A stretch of 64,000 nt of DNA, from positions 3,250,501-3,314,500 of the forward strand of contig NZ_CP050700.1 in NCBI RefSeq assembly GCF_010646885.2, in the 5' to 3' direction. The notes under the pieces were generated by a model. That model ran no database searches. It was not told the DNA's origin and saw only the letters and a program-made list of their open reading frames with translations. A program made the translations under genes and the position numbers. The stretch is from Desulfopila sp. IMCC35008. GTDB lineage: Bacteria > Desulfobacterota > Desulfobulbia > Desulfobulbales > Desulfocapsaceae. Positions 8,687 through 15,902 of this stretch are shown here, one piece after another (the first letter of the stretch is position 1; each line of letters opens with the position of its first letter).

Positions 8687-9721
8687 ATGTTTCGTCTCCA
8701 TTTTTGGAATCTGTTACGGATTGTTCTTCTCCTGCTGCTTCTGATTCTGCCAGGTTGTTATCAGAATAATGAAAGCGACTTTCTGGAAGATCAGCAAAAG
8801 TTGCTCAATCAGAGAGAACGGCAACACCTGGTAGGTTTTAACCAGGCACTGTTACGCGACCTTGATATCCATTTCAAGTTGATCATCTCGGACCATGAGT
8901 TGGTGGATATTGACAGGGAGGCAGCCAGGATCTTCGGTGATCTCGGGAAAAAAACAGGTGGTGCCAAAGGGTTGTTATTTCTGGTGGACCCGATCGGAAA
9001 GCAAGTACGTATCGAGGTTGGGTATGACCTTGAGGGAGTGTTCCCCGATATCTTTGTGGGCTATATCGAACGGCGGCAGATGATTCCATTTCTGAGCGCT
9101 GGCAAGGTAGCTGCCGGAATTGAAGCGGCAACAGAGCTGTTTATCACACGACTTGAAAAGGACAAGGAGGGGGAAAGTTTTAGTGCCGAACAGGAACTAC
9201 CGGATCTCGCATATTTCTCTGGTGGGGGTGGCGCAAAAATCAAAGCAGACATAGGTACAGGGCCTGTTCACAAGGAAAAATCAGAATACCGAGAGCTCTT
9301 CCAGCCTCAGGACACTCCGGAGGCTACATTGCAGCACTACCTGAAGGTCTTGCATCTCCATATCAAGGACCCTGAGTTGCCGCTGTTCACCCCGGCTACC
9401 CGAACATTCTTCGCCAACTGGGTGGTTACTGACGCGCAGCAGGAAAACGAATACCGCTCACTTCAAGAAGCACAGCCCCATGAAACCTTCACCAGCGGGA
9501 CCTTTGGGATCATCCGCTACCCCATCTCTGCCAGGGCCCACTCCCCCTTTTTCTTTCAACACGGGGAAAATGGCTGGATGCTCGATTTCGCGACCATGAG
9601 CCGGGTCCTGCAGATGAACCATAAAAACATGTGGCGGATGCGCACAACGGACCATCCGTACATGTTCGGCTTTGCTGACTGGACATTTGATAAAAATGGT
9701 TTTCCTGTCTCTACCCGTTAG
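8687..9721 (+). CDS. TPM-domain lipoprotein
   Basis: A 344-residue exported protein. A hydrophobic leader ends in LILPGC (about residues 19-24), a good lipobox, so the mature N terminus should be a lipidated cysteine. Residues about 35-165 form a TPM domain (TLP18.3/Psb32/MOLO-1), recognisable from LKLIISDHEL-like strands, KGLLFLVDPIGKQVRIEVGY and the following FPD segment. The C-terminal half (about 215-344) is aromatic-rich and not assigned. TPM proteins are periplasmic or membrane-associated with varied, poorly defined roles. GGAGTAGAGAT precedes the ATG. It sits 29 bp after argA and may be co-transcribed. Confidence 0.8.
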   Translation: MFRLHFWNLLRIVLLLLLLILPGCYQNNESDFLEDQQKLLNQRERQHLVGFNQALLRDLDIHFKLIISDHELVDIDREAARIFGDLGKKTGGAKGLLFLVDPIGKQVRIEVGYDLEGVFPDIFVGYIERRQMIPFLSAGKVAAGIEAATELFITRLEKDKEGESFSAEQELPDLAYFSGGGGAKIKADIGTGPVHKEKSEYRELFQPQDTPEATLQHYLKVLHLHIKDPELPLFTPATRTFFANWVVTDAQQENEYRSLQEAQPHETFTSGTFGIIRYPISARAHSPFFFQHGENGWMLDFATMSRVLQMNHKNMWRMRTTDHPYMFGFADWTFDKNGFPVSTR

Positions 9722-9758
9722 GCAACAAACAGTTTAGGTATTCGTGGTCGACCTATTC

Positions 9759-9782
9759 GGGGTCAGGCTTAAGCCTGACCCC
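9759..9782. repeat. Perfect 24-bp palindrome
   Basis: GGGGTCAGGCTT (9759-9770) is followed directly by its exact reverse complement (9771-9782). It lies between convergent genes, 37 bp after the TPM lipoprotein and 58 bp before the end of the rubredoxin gene. It has no T runs. The form is like REP-type dispersed palindromes that sit in convergent gaps and could also act as a Rho-assisted bidirectional stop. Confidence 0.6.
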
Positions 9783-9840
9783 ATGGCGACCGCCTCCATA
9801 GCGGCCGCTTCCGGTTCATCGACACAAATCAAGGGGTCCT

Positions 9841-10608
9841 TTACCTTGAACCGAACACCAACTTCCCGCCCAGGTGCCCGGCGATACCTGCCGCCCCTAC
9901 CATAACAACCGCCAATCCCATATAAATCCATTTGTAAGGCGACTCAGCACTTGCAACACCCGGATTAACAAAGCGCCACAGCACCAGAATACTTAAACTC
10001 AGGGTGACCACACTGGCACAGAAAATCTTGGTTATAAAGAGAAAACTCTTCGTGCTGTTAAACCTCTCCCTCCACTCCAGAAAACCTGTACCAATAACCA
10101 CCGGCATAACCGCCAGGGTAAAAAGCATATTATAGTAGGCAGCCTTTTCGAACGTCTCCAATCGCAGGAAAATTGCCCCAGCCAGCAGGAGCACCGCCAG
10201 CGGCAACACACCGTTCGGGGTATGGACAGAGATGGGGTGAAGGTGAAATTTTGAATTCAGCCGGGCGATGATCGATGATTTCTTTGCACCAGTTTTCGCA
10301 GTATCCTTCTTCGGTGGTAGCGGTTTCGAGACCGGTTTTGCCCCGGTAATCTCCTTCCCCTCTGCATCCACCTCCACAAATTTGTCGGAAGAGGCCTTGC
10401 ATAGAGGACACTCGTCAGGAGGACTGGCCCCCTCATGTATATAACCACACACCGTGCACTTCCAGTAACGGGTAGATGAATCGGATGATACGGTGTCCTC
10501 CACAACCTCATCAAACTTATCCGAGGATGCCTTACAGAGCGGACATTCTTCCGGCAGGGAATCTCCCTCATGAATATAACCGCAGACCGCACATTTCCAT
10601 TTTTTCAT
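9841..10608 (-). CDS. Double-rubredoxin membrane protein (DUF2231-like)
   Basis: A 255-residue protein with two nearly identical rubredoxin-type knuckles at about residues 5-32 and 50-77, each CxVCGYIHEG...CPLCKASSDKF, four cysteines per site and so two mononuclear iron sites. A Lys/Pro-rich linker (about 80-115) leads to a C-terminal domain with about four membrane helices (125-255), resembling the DUF2231 family. The iron sites probably face the cytoplasm and shuttle electrons to or from the membrane domain; this is inference. AGGAGAAACGAT precedes the ATG. The gene is convergent with the TPM lipoprotein gene. The duplication of the knuckle is almost exact. Confidence 0.8.
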   Translation of the reverse strand: MKKWKCAVCGYIHEGDSLPEECPLCKASSDKFDEVVEDTVSSDSSTRYWKCTVCGYIHEGASPPDECPLCKASSDKFVEVDAEGKEITGAKPVSKPLPPKKDTAKTGAKKSSIIARLNSKFHLHPISVHTPNGVLPLAVLLLAGAIFLRLETFEKAAYYNMLFTLAVMPVVIGTGFLEWRERFNSTKSFLFITKIFCASVVTLSLSILVLWRFVNPGVASAESPYKWIYMGLAVVMVGAAGIAGHLGGKLVFGSR

Positions 10609-11006
10609 ATCGTTTCTCCTCTTGTCGTAATAAGGAATAGAATATCAAACAAATAGTCTCTTCACCCAGGAAGTCTACATCCAGTGTTGGAGAATTCCGA
10701 GAACTATTTTTCCTGCCCCGCAACATTTTCAAACAGCAGAAGTACCGTCACGGGACCAACTCGCACAGTGCAGAACATGGAAAAATCACTTATCAGGCCT
10801 TCAGCAGGATACTACTGGGAGTAAAATGAAAGAAAAAACCAAAAAGTGAAAAATTATTAAACAGCCAAAGCCTCTGATAACACAACACATCCTATTCATA
10901 AACCAGTAACCTTCCAGTATCAACTAGGTATTTTCACCTATTGTTCAGAGAACATATTCGCATTAGTTTTATAATACTTAAAAACTTCCGCTGGAATAGT
11001 ACGGCC
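10609..11006. other. AT-rich intergenic region upstream of the PEP-CTERM gene
   Basis: No coding capacity or recognised RNA is visible. The segment between about 10840 and 10985 is clearly AT-rich and is the likely place for the PEP-CTERM promoter. No convincing sigma-54 site was seen. Confidence 0.4.
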
Positions 11007-11094
11007 GTTTCTGATGTGATACACCGATCCATACCCACCAAGGGTTGCAATCAGAAACGAGGGGCTTCGGGAAGTGGGGGCTTCCCGGAGCATT
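11007..11094 (+). promoter_or_regulatory. Structured 5' leader of the PEP-CTERM gene
   Basis: Two helices precede the gene. GTTTCTGAT (11007-11015) pairs with ATCAGAAAC (11050-11058), and CTTCGGGAAG (about 11065-11074) pairs with CTTCCCGGAG (about 11081-11090) with one G-T wobble. The second hairpin ends about 27 bp before the ATG. The arrangement suggests an mRNA element, perhaps a riboswitch or protein-binding leader, but it does not match a class I cyclic di-GMP riboswitch as far as can be seen by eye. Confidence 0.35.
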
Positions 11095-11117
11095 AAATTT
11101 AATAGGGGAAAGGGGAA

Positions 11118-11837
11118 ATGAAAAAGATCAAGTTTAATACATTCAATATTGTTGCAACTAGCCTACTCGTATCATCTTTATTTGTGACCAATCTTTATGC
11201 TACACCTACTGGCAGTGACGAAATAACACTAACATTAGGAGTTAATCGAGATGGCAGCAATAATGGTGGTGAATTCATATTAAAGGGAACAAACTCAACG
11301 GAAAATATAGATTACGATTATATAACTTTCTGCCTGGAAGTAGGCAAATTCTTTAGTCCAGGAAAAACATATGCCGTCGAGAGTGTTGAAGATTATGCTT
11401 CAGACGGTGGCTTCGGAGCAGTAGAGGGTAAGGATTACATTTCAAATGCAACAAAATGGCTGATGAACACTTATATAAATGACAAGAGTGTCCTAACTGA
11501 CAAATTTAAATCTTTCAGTCTACTCAACCTTGGCAGTAAAGTTCAAGAAGCTATCTGGTATTTTGAAGACGAAATTAGTGATGAGAATGATATTGTTACC
11601 TGGATTACTGACAACTGGGAAACTACACTTGGACAAACAAATGACTGGGATGCTTATACCGCTACCTTTCTAACTAATGTTCAGGTTGTCAATATTACTA
11701 GTTATGATCTGTATGAAAATAGAGTAGACAATCAGAGTCAATTATTTGCCGATCCAGTTCCAGAACCTGCAACAATGCTTCTCTTTGGCACAGGCCTAGC
11801 CGGTTTGGCAGGTATAAGTCGCCGACGGAAAAAGTAA
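11118..11837 (+). CDS. PEP-CTERM sorting-signal protein with a thioester-like core
   Basis: A 239-residue exported protein. Residues 1-28 are a signal peptide. The C terminus has the full PEP-CTERM tripartite signal: VPEPATM, a hydrophobic stretch (LLFGTGLAGLAGI) and SRRRKK. Exosortase (EpsH family) should cleave and anchor it in the envelope; no exosortase lies in this window. The middle holds FCLEVG (Cys72) and KVQEAIWYFE (Gln143), the spacing and context seen in Cys-Gln thioester (TQXA-like) domains, so a covalent adhesin-like role is possible but inferred. AAGGGGAA precedes the ATG. Base composition is more AT-rich than the neighbours. Confidence 0.85.
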   Translation: MKKIKFNTFNIVATSLLVSSLFVTNLYATPTGSDEITLTLGVNRDGSNNGGEFILKGTNSTENIDYDYITFCLEVGKFFSPGKTYAVESVEDYASDGGFGAVEGKDYISNATKWLMNTYINDKSVLTDKFKSFSLLNLGSKVQEAIWYFEDEISDENDIVTWITDNWETTLGQTNDWDAYTATFLTNVQVVNITSYDLYENRVDNQSQLFADPVPEPATMLLFGTGLAGLAGISRRRKK

Positions 11838-11857
11838 TAGTATAATCAGCAGTTAAT

Positions 11858-11890
11858 AAAAAAGGCCGGGATTGAATCCCGGCCTTTTTT
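11858..11890. terminator. Bidirectional Rho-independent terminator
   Basis: AAAAAAGGCCGGG, ATTGAAT, CCCGGCCTTTTTT: a GC-rich stem (11864-11870 with 11878-11884, extendable inward by three A-T pairs) flanked by A and T runs, so it works in both directions. It separates the convergent PEP-CTERM and ABC-F genes. Confidence 0.92.
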
Positions 11891-13875
11891 TATTGCAACT
11901 CAGCATCAACCGCCTCAACCTTTTCCTGGGCCTCCTCCCAGCACCCATACCACCGCTCAAGCCGTCGCTTGCACTCATCATACTTCTTACTGGTCTCCGA
12001 CCATGCCTTCTCATCTGAATAGAGTTCCGGGTCCGCCATAATTGCTTCCAGCTCGTCCTTCTCCTCTTCCAAGACCTCGATCTTCGCTTCAGCCTCCTGG
12101 ACCTTTTTTATCCATGGCCCAGCAAGCCGGGAACGCTCCTGGCGTTTTTCCGCTTCGAGTTTTTTCTGTTCCTTGCGGCTCAGGTTCGAACTATCACTAC
12201 TTTTCTGAGCAGTTTTCTCTTCCTGTTCCACCGGGCGCTTGGCAGCTTTCAGGGCCTCCTGCTCGGCAACCTCTTCCAGCTTTCTCAGGTACTCCGCGAC
12301 ATTTCCTTCAAACACAGAAACCCGGCCGTCTTTCACCTCCAGCACCTTGTTCACAAAACTGTCCACAAAATAGCGGTTATGGGAGACAACAACAATAGTC
12401 CCTTCGTACTGCCCCATGGCTTCCTGCAGAATCTCCTGGGAACTCATATCGAGGTGGTTGGTGGGCTCATCCAGCAGCATCAGGTTGGCAGGCGTCGCGA
12501 TCATTTTGGCCAGGGCCAGGCGGCTTTTCTCGCCACCGGAGAGTACCGAGACTTTTTTCTCCACTTCCTCGCCCCGGAACAGGAAGGCACCAAGCAATGA
12601 GCGCATGCGGGTGATGGTCATATCCTCTCCCGCCAGGGCCATGGTATCCAGAACAGAGAGTGACGGCGTCAACTCCTGGGCCTGGTGCTGACCGAAATAG
12701 GTGAGTACCACGTTGGCACCGAGCCGAACCTCACCGCTGTCCTTTTCGATATTTTCGGACAAGATCTTGAGCAACGTTGATTTACCGGCACCGTTAACAC
12801 CGACCACAGCAACCTTATCCCCCCGCTGCAGTTGCAGGTTCACATCTTTGAAGACCTGTTTGCCATTATAGCTTTTTGAGAGCCCCTCCACCTGCAATAC
12901 ATCCCGCCCGGAAGCTGGTGCAGGCGGAAACGAGAACTTCATGGTCATCTCATCGTCGGCCAGCTCGATCAGCTCCAACTTATCGAGTTGTTTTAGCCTG
13001 CTCTGAACCTGTTTTGCCTTGGTCGATTTTGCCCTGAAGCGATCGACAAATCGCATGGTCTGCCGTATCTGGGCCTGCTGGTTATCGTAAGCAGCCCGCT
13101 CAATGGTACGACGCTCTTCTTTTTCCTTCAGGTAATAACTATAATTGCCCTTGTAGGCGGTCACCCTGCCAAAACTCACCTCCCAGGTTGCCGTGGTCGA
13201 ACTGTCCAGGAACATCCGGTCATGGGAGACAATCATCATGGCGCCGTTGTACGTTCGCAAAAACTCTTCGAGCCAGGTAAGTGACTCAAGATCAAGATGG
13301 TTTGTCGGCTCATCAAGGAGCAGAAGCGACGGTGCTTCCAGCAGCATCTTCGCCAGTTTGAGACGCATCAGCCAGCCACCGGAGAATTCGGTAACCGACC
13401 TCTCCATATCATCCTGTTTAAAACCAAGCCCCAGCAGGACCTTTTCGATTTTGGCCTGCATGGAATAGATTTCACTACTATCCAGTTGATGCTGGATCTC
13501 GCCCTGGCGTTTAAGTACCTGCCGGAACTCCTCGGAGTCGGCATCAAGCGTGCCGAGTTTTTCGTTGAGTTCCAGAACATCCTCCTGCATCTCCAGGAGC
13601 CCGGCAAAGGCACCTTCCGCCTCTTCATAAAGGGTCTTGCCGGTGAGCAGCTCGTTGGACTCCTGGGGCAGGTAGCCGACAGTAACACTTTTGGCCTTAT
13701 TGACAACCCCGTCATCGGTGGCCGCAACACCCGCCATGATCTTGAGCAGGGTGGACTTCCCGGCCCCGTTGACACCAACCAGGCCTATTTTGTTTCCTTC
13801 ATAAACCTGAACCGATACATCCTTAAAAAGGTGTTTATCCCCGTACCGGATATCAAGATGATTTACTGACAACAT
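11890..13875 (-). CDS. ABC-F family ATPase (YheS/Uup-like)
   Basis: A soluble twin-ATPase protein of 661 residues with no membrane segments. Site 1 has GVNGAGKSTLLKI (about residue 34), signature FSGGWLMRLKLAKML and LLLDEPTNHLD; site 2 repeats GVNGAGKSTLLKIL (about 358), LSGGEKSRLALAKM and MLLDEPTNHLD. Between them lies the inter-domain linker rich in Arg and Lys. The C terminus (from about 545) is a charged coiled-coil extension. ABC-F proteins act on ribosomes, as translation factors or antibiotic protection. The length with C-terminal extension fits the YheS/Uup end of the family; which one is uncertain. Its ATG overlaps the upstream radical SAM gene by 23 bp. Confidence 0.93.
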   Translation of the reverse strand: MLSVNHLDIRYGDKHLFKDVSVQVYEGNKIGLVGVNGAGKSTLLKIMAGVAATDDGVVNKAKSVTVGYLPQESNELLTGKTLYEEAEGAFAGLLEMQEDVLELNEKLGTLDADSEEFRQVLKRQGEIQHQLDSSEIYSMQAKIEKVLLGLGFKQDDMERSVTEFSGGWLMRLKLAKMLLEAPSLLLLDEPTNHLDLESLTWLEEFLRTYNGAMMIVSHDRMFLDSSTTATWEVSFGRVTAYKGNYSYYLKEKEERRTIERAAYDNQQAQIRQTMRFVDRFRAKSTKAKQVQSRLKQLDKLELIELADDEMTMKFSFPPAPASGRDVLQVEGLSKSYNGKQVFKDVNLQLQRGDKVAVVGVNGAGKSTLLKILSENIEKDSGEVRLGANVVLTYFGQHQAQELTPSLSVLDTMALAGEDMTITRMRSLLGAFLFRGEEVEKKVSVLSGGEKSRLALAKMIATPANLMLLDEPTNHLDMSSQEILQEAMGQYEGTIVVVSHNRYFVDSFVNKVLEVKDGRVSVFEGNVAEYLRKLEEVAEQEALKAAKRPVEQEEKTAQKSSDSSNLSRKEQKKLEAEKRQERSRLAGPWIKKVQEAEAKIEVLEEEKDELEAIMADPELYSDEKAWSETSKKYDECKRRLERWYGCWEEAQEKVEAVDAELQ

Positions 13876-14878
13876 AATGCGCTACTCCCCGTGCTCTGTC
13901 TTTCTCTGCAATCAAGGTAAACCGGTCAGCAAAGCCCAGGGCCTGCAACCGGTGAATATTTTGTTTTTTCATGCCGACAACCGCTGATTGATCACGATTA
14001 CAAATATGGATATCCAAATGCTCATCATCCACCAATTCACGTAACTTCTTCCGTACATCTACAAACCATTGTCGTGAAACGACCAGCTCTCCAAAGGCGG
14101 GATGATAAGGGCCGGCAACCAACTCTTTTTCCAGCGTCTCTGAGTGCTGCAGTCCCATGCGGATTACCGGTACCCCCGCCTTCTCGAAAATTGTCCTGGC
14201 ACGTCGCGTCAGGCCAATCGCCCGGTTCAGACTCAGCGGCTTATATTCACCACGATCAAACATCTCGGCAAGCGGCGACCTTTGTACCACAACTGCGGGA
14301 TAGATACGTACCATATCGGGACGAAGTTCAACCACCCTTTTCACTCCCTGCAAAAAAGAGCGGGTGGTCTCTCCCGGCAGTCCCGGCAGCAACTGTACCC
14401 CTGTCTCAAATCCCACCTCCTGCAGCAGGGTAAGTGCACGGATAGAATCATCCGCACTATGCCCTCTTCTTGAAGCGTTCAGTACAGAATCATCCAGGGA
14501 CTGGACACCGAGTTCGATTGTACGCACCCCAAGGTTCCACAATAAATGCGCATTTTCCCTGGTCACACAATCGGGGCGGGTGGAGAGGCGGATGGACTGT
14601 ATCTGTCCGGAAGCCAGATACGGCTGCACCTGCATCAATAACCGTACCTGTTCGTCATCCTCCAGACAGGTAAAGGATCCTCCGTAGAAGGCAACCTGCA
14701 CGGAGTTTCGGATAGTATCTCCTAGCCATTCTTCAACCGTCTCTGCAATAGACAGGGTGCCGTGTTCCTGATCAGGACCCTGACCCGTTATGGAGAACTG
14801 ATTACAAAACAGACACTGATGCGGACATCCCCTGTGGGAAATAAAGATGGGAATGACAAGGTTTCCGGATACAGCCAT
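13853..14878 (-). CDS. Radical SAM protein (Elp3/B12-like oxygen-independent type)
   Basis: A 341-residue radical SAM enzyme. The cluster motif is RGCPHQCLFCNQ (CxxxCxxC form, about residues 15-26), and downstream GVRTIELGVQSLDD matches the Elp3/HemN-like core. The C-terminal third (about 260-341) is not assigned. The reading frame extends into rnc, but the start is placed at 14878 because it gives MAVSGNLVIPIFISHRGCPH, the family-like N terminus, directly after the rnc stop. Proteins of this type are often encoded next to rnc in Desulfobacterota. The substrate is unknown; tRNA or cofactor modification are the usual guesses. Confidence 0.85.
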   Translation of the reverse strand: MAVSGNLVIPIFISHRGCPHQCLFCNQFSITGQGPDQEHGTLSIAETVEEWLGDTIRNSVQVAFYGGSFTCLEDDEQVRLLMQVQPYLASGQIQSIRLSTRPDCVTRENAHLLWNLGVRTIELGVQSLDDSVLNASRRGHSADDSIRALTLLQEVGFETGVQLLPGLPGETTRSFLQGVKRVVELRPDMVRIYPAVVVQRSPLAEMFDRGEYKPLSLNRAIGLTRRARTIFEKAGVPVIRMGLQHSETLEKELVAGPYHPAFGELVVSRQWFVDVRKKLRELVDDEHLDIHICNRDQSAVVGMKKQNIHRLQALGFADRFTLIAEKDRARGVAHYVVSKSS

Positions 14879-14879
14879 C

Positions 14880-15599
14880 TTAGGGCAACAGCTTGAGGGC
14901 TGCAGAAGCGGCACGCTGCTCTGCTTCCTTTTTGGAGCGGGCCTCGCCACAACCAAGCACCTCCCCCTGAAAGAGAACAGAGATAGTAAACATCTTCTGG
15001 TGTGACGGGCCTTCTTCCTTGTCGAGCCGATAGGTGGGGCCTTCGTTATGCTTCTCCTGCAATTTTTCCTGCAGCCTGCTTTTGGCATCGGCGATCAGCA
15101 TCTCTTCTTTTTTCTCTTCTATCGCAGGCATAAAAAGTGCCGAGACAATCTCCGCAACCGCCTCATACCCCGCATCTTCAAAAACCGCACCGATCACCGC
15201 TTCAAAGGCACAGGAAAGTATGGAGGATTTATTACGCCCCTGGGAGGCGTCTTCTCCCTTTCCGAGACATAAGTGATGCCCAAGATCAAGCTGACGTGCC
15301 ATAATTGCAAGATGTGTCTCATTTACCAGCGCGGCCCGCAACCGGGTAAGCTCACCTTCCCGCATAGTGCCGTATTTCTGGTAAAGAAGGTGCCCCACAA
15401 CAAGGTCGAGAACAGCATCACCGATAAACTCCAGTCGCTCGTTGTTTTTACCTGCCTGAGACTGTTCAAAAGCGTAGGATGAGTGTACCAGGGCTTTTTG
15501 CAGCAGTCGCAGATCGGTAAAGCGATAATTCATTGCTTTTTCCAGTTCACTCAGCCGTTCTTTATTAACCCGGACGAGCGCATTCAGATCCATACCCAT
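14880..15599 (-). CDS. rnc: Ribonuclease III
   Basis: Double-stranded-RNA endonuclease that processes rRNA precursors and structured mRNAs. The 239-residue protein has the catalytic domain (about 15-150) with the signature NERLEFIGDAVLDLVVGHLL near residue 53, which carries the metal-binding Glu/Asp, a second acidic site (CAFEAVIGAVFEDAGYEA), and a C-terminal double-stranded-RNA-binding domain (about 160-239; KSRLQEKLQEK and GEARSKKEAEQRAASAAL). Length and order are standard. First gene of an rnc-radical SAM-abc-F minus-strand run. The tRNA-Cys is divergent 60 bp away. Confidence 0.97.
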   Translation of the reverse strand: MGMDLNALVRVNKERLSELEKAMNYRFTDLRLLQKALVHSSYAFEQSQAGKNNERLEFIGDAVLDLVVGHLLYQKYGTMREGELTRLRAALVNETHLAIMARQLDLGHHLCLGKGEDASQGRNKSSILSCAFEAVIGAVFEDAGYEAVAEIVSALFMPAIEEKKEEMLIADAKSRLQEKLQEKHNEGPTYRLDKEEGPSHQKMFTISVLFQGEVLGCGEARSKKEAEQRAASAALKLLP

Positions 15600-15616
15600 T
15601 TTTTTCTATTTACCTC

Positions 15617-15644
15617 TTGTCAAAATTATCTACTGTGGTATAAA
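15617..15644 (+). promoter_or_regulatory. Promoter of tRNA-Cys
   Basis: TTGTCA (15617-15622) and TATAAA (15639-15644) are separated by 16 bp, ending 15 bp before the mature tRNA 5' end. Confidence 0.7.
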
Positions 15645-15659
15645 GTGCCCTCACAATTT

Positions 15660-15735
15660 GGCGGCGTAGCCAAGTGGCTAAGGCAGTGGTCTGCAAAACC
15701 ATTATTCACCAGTTCGACTCTGGTCGCCGCCTCCA
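15660..15735 (+). tRNA. tRNA-Cys (anticodon GCA)
   Basis: Full cloverleaf: acceptor GGCGGCG with CGCCGCC (15725-15731), discriminator T as usual for tRNA-Cys, and an encoded CCA (15733-15735). D-stem GCC/GGC, anticodon stem GTGGT/ACCAT, anticodon loop CTGCAAA with GCA at 15693-15695, T-stem ACCAG/CTGGT around TTCGACT. A terminator follows directly, so it is a single-gene unit. Confidence 0.97.
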
Positions 15736-15742
15736 GAATTTC

Positions 15743-15778
15743 AAAAAGGGTTTCAGAGTAATCTGAAACCCTTTTTTT
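15743..15778 (+). terminator. Terminator of tRNA-Cys
   Basis: AAAAAGGGTTTCAGA (15743-15757) pairs with TCTGAAACCCTTTTT (15762-15776), followed by more T residues. It begins 8 bp after the tRNA 3' end. Confidence 0.93.
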
Positions 15779-15902
15779 CGTTTGGGAGGTTAGATACTTG
15801 ATATATGACTGCAGGTCAAGCTGCAATCTGATGAGCATTCCGGGCTAAGCCCCGGCCGACCTCAAGTATGCCCCCTTCCCCTGCTTCAAGACCTCCTGAT
15901 TC

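Noticed and set aside
11007..11094. Class I cyclic di-GMP riboswitch before the PEP-CTERM gene
   Set aside because: Two helices are present but the conserved core bases of that riboswitch are not seen; reported only as a structured leader.
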